Source: Paenibacillus sp. FSL H8-0079
GTDB lineage: Bacteria; Bacillota; Bacilli; Paenibacillales; Paenibacillaceae
NCBI RefSeq assembly: GCF_037991315.1
Contig: NZ_CP150300.1
Coordinates: 6,386,001-6,450,000, forward strand
Reading direction: 5' to 3'
Length of the DNA: 64,000 nucleotides
In this document: piece by piece, positions 15,053 through 23,778 of the stretch
Position numbering within the stretch: the stretch's first letter is position 1
Layout of the letters: each line of letters begins with the position of its first letter
Notes under the pieces: model-generated
Database searches by the model: none
The model's input: the letters and a program-made list of their open reading frames with translations, nothing else
Told to the model about the DNA's origin: nothing
Made by a program: the position numbers and the translations under genes

Positions 15053-15820
15053 ATGAGTACATCTTATACACATACAGCCATTATTACAGGAGCAGCCGGA
15101 GGCATTGGTAAAGAATTGGCACGTCGCCTGGCTGAGCGCAAAATCAATCTGGTTCTAGTCGACCTGAATGAAGAAGCCATCCAACAGACAATTACCGATC
15201 TGAACCTCGACAAAGAGCACGTCATCGCCGTAAAAGCGAACGTATCCCAAGAAGCAGACGTGAAAAACTATGTGCAAAAAGCACTGGATGCGTTTGGCCG
15301 AATCGATTACTTTGCAAACAATGCAGGGATTGAAGGTCCAACAGGACTGATTGAAGACCTGAGTGTTGAAGCACTGGATATGGTCTATAACGTCAACATT
15401 CGCGGCGTATTCCTGGGTCTGCAGAACGTCATTCCAGTTATGAAAAAACAAAAATCCGGTGCGATTCTCAATACCTCTTCCCTCGCGGGTCTGATGGGTG
15501 CACCTGCTGTATCTCCATATATTATGTCCAAACATGCCGTGGTTGGTCTCACTCGTACCGCTGCGAATGAACTCGCACCTTACAATATCCGGGTAAACGC
15601 TGTATTGCCAGGCACAATCAACACACGTATGATGCGTCAGATTGAGGCGAATTCCGGTAACGTGGAAGATTATCAATCGGCAACGGTGTCCAGCATTCCA
15701 ATGGGCCGTTACGGCGAACCGGAAGAAGTCGCTGCCGTGATGAACTTCCTGTTGTCCGAAGAAGCATCCTATGTAACAGCTTCCCTCTACACCGTAGATG
15801 GCGGTATGGTGGGTCAATAA
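15053..15820 (+). CDS. Short-chain dehydrogenase/reductase (SDR)
   Basis: A 255-residue NAD(P)-dependent oxidoreductase of the classical SDR type. The cofactor motif TGAAGGIGKELARR is at about 12-25, NNAGIEGPTG near 88, catalytic Ser in LNTSSLAG near 142, and the catalytic Tyr-x3-Lys as YIMSKHAVVG near 157. The C-terminal DGGMVGQ is typical. Asp in VLVDLNEEA after the second strand suggests preference for NAD. AAGGAG precedes the ATG. It is probably controlled by the divergent TetR gene. The substrate is unknown. Confidence 0.88.
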   Translation: MSTSYTHTAIITGAAGGIGKELARRLAERKINLVLVDLNEEAIQQTITDLNLDKEHVIAVKANVSQEADVKNYVQKALDAFGRIDYFANNAGIEGPTGLIEDLSVEALDMVYNVNIRGVFLGLQNVIPVMKKQKSGAILNTSSLAGLMGAPAVSPYIMSKHAVVGLTRTAANELAPYNIRVNAVLPGTINTRMMRQIEANSGNVEDYQSATVSSIPMGRYGEPEEVAAVMNFLLSEEASYVTASLYTVDGGMVGQ

Positions 15821-15940
15821 GAAGCTGTAAACGGTAGGATTGATAGGGATTGGGTCGATAGAACTTCAAGTCCATCCTTAGAAAAGTTATACCGACAGGT
15901 GTTCCCGAAGGAATGCCTGGTCGCTACAATCTAAAAAAGG

Positions 15941-15977
15941 CCTCAACACCACAGTATTGTGGAGTTGAGGTCTTTTT
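15941..15977. terminator. Terminator after the dehydrogenase gene
   Basis: CCTCAAC (15941-15947) pairs with GTTGAGG (15964-15970), with an inner CCACA/TGTGG stem. TCTTTTT follows on the plus strand and CCTTTTTT on the minus strand, so it can work both ways. Confidence 0.8.
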
Positions 15978-16067
15978 GACAGTACAACACTTGACATGCA
16001 TAAGGCTGCATCTGTGAGATTTAACTTTTGAAACGCCATTTAACGCCTCGTTGCACCTTGTGATCAC

Positions 16068-16264
16068 TCTAACGAACCTAGGGCACTTTATTTCGGTCAA
16101 AAGCGCTTATTTTCCGAACTAATGAATCTCAGACACGCTAATTCCGCAGAAATGCTGCAATTGCACCGAAAAGTCCTAATTATCCAGCAAATAACGCTTC
16201 TCAGATTCGTTACATTTCCAAACAAGCGAGAAATACCTGAATAGCGCGTATCAGGTTCGTTAGA
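16068..16264. repeat. Intergenic palindromic repeat region
   Basis: TCTAACGAACCT (16068-16079) is matched by AGGTTCGTTAGA (16253-16264), giving 12-bp inverted ends. Inside, the segment around 16124-16141 (GAATCTCAGACACGC) is mirrored near 16190-16212 (GCTTCTCAGATTCG). No gene is visible. The nested dyads suggest a palindromic dispersed repeat of the kind common in these genomes. The flanks 15978-16067 and 16265-16406 hold nothing else I can recognise. Confidence 0.5.
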
Positions 16265-16406
16265 TTTTGCCCGGACTACAGAGATACTTGGTTGCCGGAC
16301 TGAACAACCATCGAACACCGATAACCATGCAACTCATGCCGCCGATCATCGATACGAAGCTCATTAAACCTCACGCTACAGTCCAAGCTCCAAATCCACA
16401 CTCACC

Positions 16407-16694
16407 TTAATCGACGTATCCCGCGTGACCCTTGTCCATCAAATAGTCCATCTCAGCATCCAGAATACTTTCCACCGTCAACTCATCCAGCTTCACATCT
16501 TTACGACTAAGGATGTAGTCCGCCAGATCATCGCCATCAATATCCACATCATTGCCTTTGGCATTTTCATGCGCCTTGTTGATGTACGCTTGCTCATGCT
16601 TCAGCACAAGAGCGATGTTCGCCTGACTTGCCTTCGTTTTATCTGCAATATACTGCATCATTTCTTGTTCATTAATTGCGTTTGCTTCTGCCAC
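16407..16694 (-). CDS. Small acidic helical protein of unknown function
   Basis: About 95 residues, strongly acidic and predicted mostly helical: EQEMMQYIADKTKASQANI, VLKHEQAYINKAHE, then an Asp-rich stretch DVDIDGDDLADYI and VESILDAEMDYLMDKGHAG. The GTG at 16694 was chosen because AAGGAG lies 11 nt upstream; ATG codons at 16733 and 16718 lack ribosome sites. No signal peptide or membrane segment is present. I do not recognise the family. Confidence 0.6.
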   Translation of the reverse strand: MAEANAINEQEMMQYIADKTKASQANIALVLKHEQAYINKAHENAKGNDVDIDGDDLADYILSRKDVKLDELTVESILDAEMDYLMDKGHAGYVD

Positions 16695-16832
16695 GTTCAG
16701 TTCATCTCCTTGATTCATACATACTGTTGCCATTGTAGCATAGGTTAACCCATTACAGGCAGAACTTATGCCTGACGAACGATTATAGAGCGGTAGCGAA
16801 GGTTAGTGTTGAGCCAGCGTATCACTCCAACC

Positions 16833-18176
16833 CTACGACAACCGCACGTAAAATGTAGCACCCTCTCCGACCACGCTTCGAGCATACACCTCTCCTTTGT
16901 GCTGATCCACGATGGAACGAGCAATCGCGAGACCCAGACCATGCCCACCATGTTTGCGGGCTCTTGAAGAATCGGTACGATAGAATCGATCGAAGATCCG
17001 ATCCAGATGTTCCGGCGCAATGCCGTCACCTGTATTGGACACCGCCAACATAACATCATTATTCTGTCTCTGGAGCGTAACGTTTACGGACCCTTTAGGA
17101 CCGGAGTACTTCACAGCATTATCCAGCAGAATCAGAATGACCTGTTTGATCTGCTCACTGTTCCCATGAACCGTAAGATTCGGCTCAATGTTGTAGTCGA
17201 GGGAAATGTTTTTCTCAAAAATAACGGCTTCCATCGGCAAAATAATACTCTCCACCGCATCGCTCATATTGAACTTCGCATGAATCATCGTGGAGCGCGA
17301 GTCATCCATCTGAGTCAGATAGAGCAGATCATTCGTTAGTCCGGTCATACGCTCGGTTTCCGACTTGATATAGTGAAGCCACTTCGCCTGGTTTGCTATG
17401 GTATCCTCCTGATTCGCAAGCAGTACGTCAGCATTGGTATTGATGATCGCCAGAGGTGTCTTCAGCTCATGAGAAGCGTCTCCGATAAATTGCTTTTGTT
17501 TCTCAAATGCTTCTCTAACCGGTGCAATAGAGCGATTCGCAAAATAACGGCTCAAGAAGTAGATCACAATCAGCATCACCAGTCCGACAACTGCAAAGGT
17601 ATAGATCAGATTCGTAAGAATACCTTGTTGTGCCGTCACATCAATGAATACGATCATATGCCCATCACCGCTCGGATCAACCACATAGGCCCAGTCCGTT
17701 CCATCCAATGCAAATTGCCCCGTCTGCCGTTCCGAATCACCAACTTTATTCTGGTCAACCTTTTGCAACGCCTCGGTGTAGAACGTATCTTCCATATCAA
17801 ATCGGGAATGCGTATCCGTAATCTTCCACTGGTCATCCGTCTTGATCATAAACGAAACGGAACGTGCCGGAGGTGAGTTGGGGTCCCCTCCCGGTCCTCC
17901 ATTATCACCACCCATAGCATCGGAGGGCAGCGACTCTGAACCTGTACTTGAACCTGTACCAGAGCCTGTCCCCATCCCCCCATCTTCACCACGTGGCATC
18001 TTGGATGAATTATAAGGACTATGGTAGAAATCAGATACCTTGTACAGCTCCATACTCGTCTCACGTTGCACATTCTGGTACGTAATCGTATAGATCGTCG
18101 CAAATGCCACCAGCATCATGATGGAGATGGACACCAGATTCACGATCAGGAATCGATTTCGGAGTTTCTTGAACAT
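16833..18176 (-). CDS. Membrane sensor histidine kinase
   Basis: A 447-residue kinase. A first membrane helix (about 9-29) is followed by an external region to about 185 that contains a disordered Gly/Ser/Asp-rich stretch (near 65-105) and then a globular part. The second helix is at about 188-210. The H-box carries the phospho-accepting His in FIGDASHELKTPLAIINTNA (about 240). The ATPase part shows N-box LLDNAVKYS, G1 VSNTGDGI, F-box FYRTDSSRARK and G2 GHGLGLAIARSI. Its first bases overlap the response regulator stop, so they are co-translated. The regulator's likely targets include the divergent VTC operon. The external ligand is unknown. Confidence 0.92.
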   Translation of the reverse strand: MFKKLRNRFLIVNLVSISIMMLVAFATIYTITYQNVQRETSMELYKVSDFYHSPYNSSKMPRGEDGGMGTGSGTGSSTGSESLPSDAMGGDNGGPGGDPNSPPARSVSFMIKTDDQWKITDTHSRFDMEDTFYTEALQKVDQNKVGDSERQTGQFALDGTDWAYVVDPSGDGHMIVFIDVTAQQGILTNLIYTFAVVGLVMLIVIYFLSRYFANRSIAPVREAFEKQKQFIGDASHELKTPLAIINTNADVLLANQEDTIANQAKWLHYIKSETERMTGLTNDLLYLTQMDDSRSTMIHAKFNMSDAVESIILPMEAVIFEKNISLDYNIEPNLTVHGNSEQIKQVILILLDNAVKYSGPKGSVNVTLQRQNNDVMLAVSNTGDGIAPEHLDRIFDRFYRTDSSRARKHGGHGLGLAIARSIVDQHKGEVYARSVVGEGATFYVRLS

Positions 18177-18853
18177 CAGGACGTCACCTCAAGTACATAC
18201 CCCACACCCCGAATTGTGTTAATGCGGACGGCAGCGTTCAGGAAGGTTAATTTTTTGCGTAAAAAAGAGATATATACTTCCACATTGTTATACTCCACTT
18301 CCGAATCAAATCCCCATAACTTCTCAATAATCTGCTCTTTGGAGGTAATCGCCTGTTTGCGGGCAATCAACAGCTCCAGCAGTTCATTCTCCTTCAGATT
18401 CAGCTTGATCTCCTTACCCTGAACGCTTAGCTTCAACTGGGTTGTATTCAGCTCAATGTCGCCGAACTTCAGACCCTCCTCGGGAACCACTTCACCCTTC
18501 CGTCGTAAGGCTGCTCGAATCCGTGCCAGCAATTCCTCCGTGGCGAAGGGCTTGGCGATATAATCATCGGCGCCATAATCGAGGCCTGTGACTTTGTCCG
18601 ATAGTTCGCCTTTCGCAGTGAGCAGAATAACAGGCGTATGATTGCCTTCACTGCGAAGTTTCTTCAGGACGGTGATCCCGTCCATCTCCGGCATCATGAT
18701 GTCGAGTAGTAACAGGTCGTAGATGCCGCTCTGCGCATAATCCAATCCTGATCTGCCGTCGTGGACCATGTCCACGGAGTAGTTGTTTTTTTTCAAAATC
18801 TGCGATACAGCCTCTGCCAAATGAACCTCATCTTCCGCAATTAATATTCTCAT
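18176..18853 (-). CDS. OmpR/PhoB-type response regulator
   Basis: A 225-residue regulator. The receiver domain (1-118) has acidic pocket EDE, phospho-acceptor Asp in LLLDIMMPEMDG, and Lys in DDYIAKPFAT. The winged helix (about 128-223) contains LNLKENELLELLIARK and the VEVYISFLRKKL recognition helix. It is transcribed with the kinase that follows. A 21-bp site with direct repeats 11 bp apart, 74 bp upstream of its start, recurs in front of the divergent VTC operon. That pattern suggests the protein activates both promoters. Confidence 0.93.
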   Translation of the reverse strand: MRILIAEDEVHLAEAVSQILKKNNYSVDMVHDGRSGLDYAQSGIYDLLLLDIMMPEMDGITVLKKLRSEGNHTPVILLTAKGELSDKVTGLDYGADDYIAKPFATEELLARIRAALRRKGEVVPEEGLKFGDIELNTTQLKLSVQGKEIKLNLKENELLELLIARKQAITSKEQIIEKLWGFDSEVEYNNVEVYISFLRKKLTFLNAAVRINTIRGVGYVLEVTS

Positions 18854-18913
18854 GCTCTATTCATTCCTCTGCTTGAATTATTCGTCTTCATTAAACTCTT
18901 TATGATATCACCT

Positions 18914-18947
18914 ATTCTACCAATTAAACCTTGAATCAATCTTAATT
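18914..18947 (-). promoter_or_regulatory. Response-regulator site and -10 of the two-component operon
   Basis: The 21-bp site (18927-18947; plus strand core CCTTGAATCAATCTTAA) holds TTGAAT and TTAATT 11 bp apart. On the minus strand it is followed after 7 nt by TAGAAT (18919-18914), a -10-like hexamer. It would cover the -35 region, as expected for an OmpR-type activator. Confidence 0.65.
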
Positions 18948-19006
18948 CATTTTGTGCATGCGAACTATTATAGGAAGGTAAAAAAATGTTAACGCAATGT
19001 AAAACC

Positions 19007-19040
19007 ATTTAAGATTCATTCAAGGTTGGCGCTCTAAGAT
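19007..19040 (+). promoter_or_regulatory. Response-regulator site and -10 of the VTC operon
   Basis: The site at 19007-19027 is the reverse complement of the one at 18927-18947 with 19 of 21 bases identical. It is followed after 7 nt by TAAGAT (19035-19040). Spacing and orientation relative to the promoter are the same as on the other side. Confidence 0.65.
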
Positions 19041-19107
19041 ACAGACATGGAAGCAATACACGATGCAACAAAACATACAACCCACAGACGAAAGGACTGA
19101 GTCCCAC

Positions 19108-19926
19108 ATGGCTATTGAAGTATTCAACCGATATGAGAGCAAGTACCTTCTGACAGATGAGCAGTACGCACACTTCTACAATGACCTGCTGAAATACATG
19201 GAGCTGGATGCCTACAACAAGAAACATGAGTACTACTCCATCAGTAACTTGTACTTCGACACTCCGCAAGATTCACTGATTCGTGCCAGTCTCTCCAAAC
19301 CGAAATACAAGGAGAAGCTGAGACTGCGTGCTTATGGAATACCTGAAGAGAATGCCAAAGTGTATCTGGAGATCAAAAAGAAAGTCTTCGGCCTGGTGAA
19401 CAAGCGCAGAACAGCTTTGAAGCTGGATGAAGCTTACGAATTCGTCCGTTCGGGACAGGCGCCGGAACTCGCTGATTACATGAACAAACAAGTTGTCGAA
19501 GAGATCAAATATTTCCTTCGGGTATACGATCTGGAACCGAAAGTGTATCTGGCGTATGAGCGCAAAGCGCTCTTCGACAAGAACAGCCGAGATCTCCGCA
19601 TTACCTTTGACACCAACATTCGCAGCCGCAGATACGATCTGAAGCTGGAACAGGGAGATTACGGTGAACCGCTGGTAAAGGACGGTCGATGGCTGATGGA
19701 AGTGAAAGCCGAGAAAACCGTTCCGCTGTGGCTGTCGCAACTGCTTTGTGAGCATGGTCTCTACCGCACCGGATTCTCCAAATACGGCAACGAGTACAGA
19801 CACCTAGCTAGAACAACCAACCTAAATTACCAGACAGAGCGCATTCTTGTACCAGGTACCGATTTTAACCCATCCACAGAACAAGATAAAACGATTATAG
19901 AAAGAGAGCGTGTCCTATATGCTTGA
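19108..19926 (+). CDS. VTC-domain protein (polyphosphate-polymerase-like)
   Basis: A 272-residue soluble protein with the VTC fold, a triphosphate-tunnel domain whose yeast relative Vtc4 makes polyphosphate from ATP. Visible tunnel-type strands alternate charged residues: FNRYESKYLL near the N terminus, YYSISNLYFDTP, YKEKLRLRAYG, VYLEIKKKVFGLVNKRR, KVYLAYERKAL, LRITFDTNIRSR and LMEVKAEKTVPLWL, ending with GFSKYGNEY. The ATG at 19108 matches the usual family start and has AAAGGA 11 nt upstream; an ATG at 19063 would add 15 poorly conserved residues. It overlaps the DUF4956 gene by 8 bp. Polymerase activity is inferred from the fold. Confidence 0.85.
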   Translation: MAIEVFNRYESKYLLTDEQYAHFYNDLLKYMELDAYNKKHEYYSISNLYFDTPQDSLIRASLSKPKYKEKLRLRAYGIPEENAKVYLEIKKKVFGLVNKRRTALKLDEAYEFVRSGQAPELADYMNKQVVEEIKYFLRVYDLEPKVYLAYERKALFDKNSRDLRITFDTNIRSRRYDLKLEQGDYGEPLVKDGRWLMEVKAEKTVPLWLSQLLCEHGLYRTGFSKYGNEYRHLARTTNLNYQTERILVPGTDFNPSTEQDKTIIERERVLYA

Positions 19927-20599
19927 TTCACTATTCAGTTCAGCCTTAACCGATACCAACCTAACGTTTAACAACGCCGTCATCACCATTGGTCTTGCCA
20001 TCATTCTGGGATTGGTCATCAGCCTTACCTACATGAAGACTAACCAAAGCACATACTCCCAGAGCTTCACCTTAACGATGGTTGTCCTGCCCGTCATTGT
20101 TGCCATCATCATCCTGCTCATCGGTAGCAACATCGCACGAGCTTTCAGCTTGGCAGGTGCCTTCTCAATCATCCGATTCCGAAGTGCCCCTGGTGATCCA
20201 AAAGACATTGCTTACGTATTGTTCACGATGGCTTCCGGTCTTGCCTGCGGTGTAGGCGCTTTTGGATACGCGGTTCTGTTCACCATTATCCTGTGTGTAC
20301 TGATGTTTGTCCTGAGTCGCTTCAACTTCGGCGGCAAGAAAAGTCAGCTGAAAACGCTGAAAGTCACCATTCCCGAAAACTTGAGTTATGAAGAAGCTCT
20401 TAATGAAGTGTTCCATAAATTCAACGTACCTTTTGATCTAAAAAAAATCAGAACCACTGAACTCGGCAGTCTGTATGAGCTGGTCTACAGTGTAACCATT
20501 CACGAAAGTGTTAGCCAAAAGGAATTCCTCGATGCGATCCGTACCCGGAACGGCAACCTGGATATCTCGTTAACCATGAGTCCAACAACGGAATATTAA
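19919..20599 (+). CDS. DUF4956 membrane protein
   Basis: A 226-residue protein with four predicted membrane helices in the first 145 residues and a cytoplasmic C-terminal domain of about 80 residues with an alternating strand/helix pattern (LKTLKVTIPENLSYEEALNEVF, then LYELVYSVTIHESVSQKEFLDAIR). The segment SLAGAFSIIRFRSAPGDPKDIAYVLFTMASGLACG between helices is typical of the family. The ATG at 19919 lies inside the end of the VTC gene with AAAGAGAG upstream; the GTG at 19910 is a less likely start. It is repeatedly seen next to VTC-domain genes and is a candidate channel or membrane anchor for that enzyme. No function is established. Confidence 0.85.
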   Translation: MLDSLFSSALTDTNLTFNNAVITIGLAIILGLVISLTYMKTNQSTYSQSFTLTMVVLPVIVAIIILLIGSNIARAFSLAGAFSIIRFRSAPGDPKDIAYVLFTMASGLACGVGAFGYAVLFTIILCVLMFVLSRFNFGGKKSQLKTLKVTIPENLSYEEALNEVFHKFNVPFDLKKIRTTELGSLYELVYSVTIHESVSQKEFLDAIRTRNGNLDISLTMSPTTEY

Positions 20600-20626
20600 T
20601 TATTAATTCGAAGGGAACGATCTAAT

Positions 20627-22942
20627 ATGAAGAAGAACATGATAACAGGTAGCAAACTTTGGTCCATCGCCATGATTACCAGCCTACTCGCAGCATGCAG
20701 TTCACCAGCAACCACAAGCACAACGGCCAATGCCGCAACGTCAACGACAGGAACAACCAAAACAGTATCCGTCAGCGAGCAAACTTCTGTAAAATACGCG
20801 GATCTGGTCTCTCTGGATGCTGACGATACCAATATTAGCTGGAGTGAGGCAGATTCCACAGCGATTAAGCTGAACGGAACAACTGCAACGGTAACCGGTT
20901 CGGGCGCCAAAGCAGCGAATGGTTCGGTAACCATCTCTGAAGCAGGTACTTATGTACTTAGCGGTGAGCTAACGGATGGACAGATCGTGGTTAACGTTGC
21001 CGATAAGGGTACCGTACATCTCGTATTAAACGGAGCAACAATTCATGATAACGACAGCGCCGCAATCTACATTCAGAAGGCTGGTAAAGCGGTGATTACG
21101 CTCGAAAAAGGAACCAAGAATACTGTTTCCGATGGTAAAACATATGTGTACGCCGATGCGACGACAGACGAGCCCGATGCTGCAATCTTCAGCAAAGCGG
21201 ATCTTACATTCAACGGTGCAGGTCAATTGACCGTCACAGGTAACTATAATGAAGGTATTACGAGCAAGGATGATCTGAAAATCATTAGTGGTAGCATCAG
21301 CGTCAAAGCAGCCGATGACGGGATCAAAGGTAAGGATATGGTCGCCATTCAAGCGGGCACCATTACCATTGAAGCCGAAGGCGACGGTATTAAATCAACC
21401 AATGACACAGATACCACTAAAGGTTACGTTGCTATCGCAGGAGGTACCTTCGATATCCAAAGTGGTAACGACGGTATTCAAGCCGAAACCGCACTCGTTA
21501 CGGATGGCGGCACATACAATATTGTAACGGGCGGCGGTAGCGCCAATGCACCAGCCAAAGTAGAGGAAGGTCCATTTGGCGGCGGTGGTGGCGGTGGATG
21601 GGGTGGCGGCACACCTCCAACCGATATGGGCACACCACCGGATGGCGAACCTCCTGCAGATATGCCGGAGATGCCTAATAACAGCGGTACAAATACAGGT
21701 GCTAATACAAACGGCGCAGCAGCATCCAACTCTGCCAACACAACAACAACAACAACAACAGATAACAATGCTGATGCGGACACAGCAACAACAGCAACAG
21801 AGTCCACAAGTGCCAAAGCACTCAAAGCAGGTACAGATCTTACGGTTAATGGCGGTACGTATACCATTGATTCCATGGATGATTCCCTGCACAGCAACAA
21901 TAACGTGATAGTTAACGACGGAACATTCAACATCGAATCCGGTGATGATGGCATACATGCCGATCAGGGCCTGACGATTAACGGCGGAACCATCACGATT
22001 GCGAAGAGCTATGAAGGACTTGAAGGTGCAATCATAACCCTGAACGATGGGGATGTGGATGTAACGGCATCCGATGATGGCGTAAACGCTGCAGGTGGCG
22101 AGACGGAAACAGCTGCGAATACAGCGGCAAGCACAGATAGCGCTACTACAGCAACCGATGCAGCCACGACATCCAACATCTCTGTAACCGAAACGACAGG
22201 CACAACATCGACTACCGATCAGGCATCCCAAGGTACGGCTACTACTCAGCAAGGACGTGGATCGGGCGGTATGGGTGGTGCAGCAGCAAGCAATAACGAG
22301 TTCCACATTAACGGCGGCACACTCACGGTGAACGCAGGTGGTGACGGACTGGATTCCAATGGTTCCATTAACATGACTGGCGGAACGGTTATTGTGAACG
22401 GACCGACGGATAGCGGCAACGGAGCATTGGATTATGACGGTACATTTGAGATCAGCGGTGGATACCTCGTGGCTGCCGGAAGCTCTGGCATGGCACAAGG
22501 AACATCCGATGCGTCTACGCAAAATACCATTGTGATGACATTCCCTGCAACGCAAAAAGCCGGAACACTTGTACATGTACAAGACAGCGAAGGCAACAAC
22601 ATTCTGACATTCGCTCCGGCAAAAGATTATCAAACCGTGGTTGTCAGCTCCCCGGATCTTGCGAAAGATGGTTCATACGTGATCTACTCCGGTGGTACGT
22701 CTACAGGTAAAGCCGTGGATGGACTCTACACAGACGGTACCTATAGTGGCGGCACTCAAGTGGTTGCATTCCAATCGACTAGTAATGTGACTTGGGTGAA
22801 TGAATCCGGTGTAACTACAGCCAATACAGGTATGGGCGGTCCTGGTGGCGGCGGTGGACAAGGCGGATTCGGAGGCGGCAGAAACAGATCGCAATCCGGT
22901 ACAACCACGGACACAACAGGCACTACCGATTCTGCAAAGTAA
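20627..22942 (+). CDS. Large beta-helix lipoprotein (carbohydrate-binding/DUF4353-like)
   Basis: A 771-residue secreted lipoprotein: signal peptide with lipobox LLAAC at residues 20-24 and a Thr/Ser-rich linker to about 60. The body is a chain of 20-25 residue turns such as DDGIHADQGLTINGGTITI and GDGLDSNGSINMTGGTVIV, at least ten in all, predicted to form a right-handed parallel beta-helix. Low-complexity inserts interrupt it: a Gly run with a Pro/Asp-rich tail near 315-350, then Thr/Asn/Ala-rich stretches near 360-400 and 490-545. A Gly-rich tail ends the protein. It follows DUF4956 by 27 bp in the same operon. It would sit on the outer face of the membrane; any carbohydrate ligand is unproven. 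Confidence 0.82.
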   Translation: MKKNMITGSKLWSIAMITSLLAACSSPATTSTTANAATSTTGTTKTVSVSEQTSVKYADLVSLDADDTNISWSEADSTAIKLNGTTATVTGSGAKAANGSVTISEAGTYVLSGELTDGQIVVNVADKGTVHLVLNGATIHDNDSAAIYIQKAGKAVITLEKGTKNTVSDGKTYVYADATTDEPDAAIFSKADLTFNGAGQLTVTGNYNEGITSKDDLKIISGSISVKAADDGIKGKDMVAIQAGTITIEAEGDGIKSTNDTDTTKGYVAIAGGTFDIQSGNDGIQAETALVTDGGTYNIVTGGGSANAPAKVEEGPFGGGGGGGWGGGTPPTDMGTPPDGEPPADMPEMPNNSGTNTGANTNGAAASNSANTTTTTTTDNNADADTATTATESTSAKALKAGTDLTVNGGTYTIDSMDDSLHSNNNVIVNDGTFNIESGDDGIHADQGLTINGGTITIAKSYEGLEGAIITLNDGDVDVTASDDGVNAAGGETETAANTAASTDSATTATDAATTSNISVTETTGTTSTTDQASQGTATTQQGRGSGGMGGAAASNNEFHINGGTLTVNAGGDGLDSNGSINMTGGTVIVNGPTDSGNGALDYDGTFEISGGYLVAAGSSGMAQGTSDASTQNTIVMTFPATQKAGTLVHVQDSEGNNILTFAPAKDYQTVVVSSPDLAKDGSYVIYSGGTSTGKAVDGLYTDGTYSGGTQVVAFQSTSNVTWVNESGVTTANTGMGGPGGGGGQGGFGGGRNRSQSGTTTDTTGTTDSAK

Positions 22943-22996
22943 TACGTGCGGTAAGCAATAATCAAGCAATCTCTTGCCCCAACTCAAAGGCGAGAC

Positions 22997-23039
22997 AAAA
23001 AGGCCCCGATTCACTTCATAGTGAGTTCGGGGCCTTTTT
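22997..23039. terminator. Bidirectional terminator after the VTC operon
   Basis: A 13-bp stem (22997-23009 with 23027-23039) reads AAAAAGGCCCCGA on one side and TCGGGGCCTTTTT on the other. It ends both the VTC operon and the convergent methyltransferase gene. The 134 bp between it and 23174 hold no other feature I can see. Confidence 0.9.
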
Positions 23040-23173
23040 CGTATCCTCATGCTTACGTGGTATCTGCATTACTATGATATGGAGCACACTCTTTGATCCA
23101 TTAACGTTATGGTAGAAGGTTTACAGCACTCCAGCTGAGCAAAAAACTGGTGATTACTTTCCTGTTCTTTTCT

Positions 23174-23752
23174 TTAAAAGGAATACACATACACCTTGGT
23201 ACGCAGGGCATCCCGGCAAGTAATGGTGCGTAGCGGTTCTTTTCCTGGCAGGGCAAAACAGACACTAATTACCTTGGCACCTGGCGGAAGCTCTCGACTG
23301 AACTTGTCCAGAAGCCGGGTCATGGCTCCCGGGAACAGATAACAGATCACACAATCCGCATGTTCGTAGGAACTGGTGTAGATATCCCCGCGCATGAAGC
23401 GCAGCCTGCCCTTGAGAGAGTGTTTGTTTCCCTTGGCTCGACGTAAGCGAACACTGAGATAGGCAATTAGTTGGGAAGACCATAAGGGAATGATAGAATT
23501 CTCAATCCCGGTCAGCCTTTTACCAGGGCAATGCCTTACAACATCCATTCCCAATGTACCCCATCCGGAGCCGGCTTCGAGCACATCTCCGTACCCTGGA
23601 ATGCGGTTTACCTCCTGAATGACCACCTGTCTGACGCGGCTGGATGTGGGCATCGGGGAGATTCCGTTTTTCCAACTGACAAGTACGATGGATATGACAC
23701 ATATCAATGTCACCACAGCAATCAGCCATGGAATTAGATGAACGATGAACAT
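23174..23752 (-). CDS. Membrane-anchored class I SAM methyltransferase-like protein
   Basis: A 192-residue protein. One N-terminal membrane helix (about 5-27) is followed by a Rossmann-type methyltransferase domain with motif I VLEAGSGWGTLGMDVV (about 57-72), an acidic residue at the end of strand 2 (TGIEN), and DCVICYLFPGAMTRLLDKF in the motif IV region. The cytoplasmic side is expected for the domain. It starts 26 bp after the FHA-regulator gene and shares its transcript. The substrate is unknown; lipid or cell-envelope molecules fit the anchoring. Confidence 0.72.
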   Translation of the reverse strand: MFIVHLIPWLIAVVTLICVISIVLVSWKNGISPMPTSSRVRQVVIQEVNRIPGYGDVLEAGSGWGTLGMDVVRHCPGKRLTGIENSIIPLWSSQLIAYLSVRLRRAKGNKHSLKGRLRFMRGDIYTSSYEHADCVICYLFPGAMTRLLDKFSRELPPGAKVISVCFALPGKEPLRTITCRDALRTKVYVYSF

Positions 23753-23778
23753 AGCATCATCCCTTTGTTATCACTCAT

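Noticed and set aside
21730..21800. Repetitive ACA-rich DNA that might suggest a CRISPR or VNTR locus
   Set aside because: It is in-frame coding repeat within the lipoprotein; no spacers or regular direct repeats.
21395..22633. 412-codon open frame opposite the beta-helix lipoprotein gene
   Set aside because: It mirrors the Thr/Gly/Ala-rich repeats and gives a Cys-rich protein with no ribosome site; an artefact of repetitive codons.
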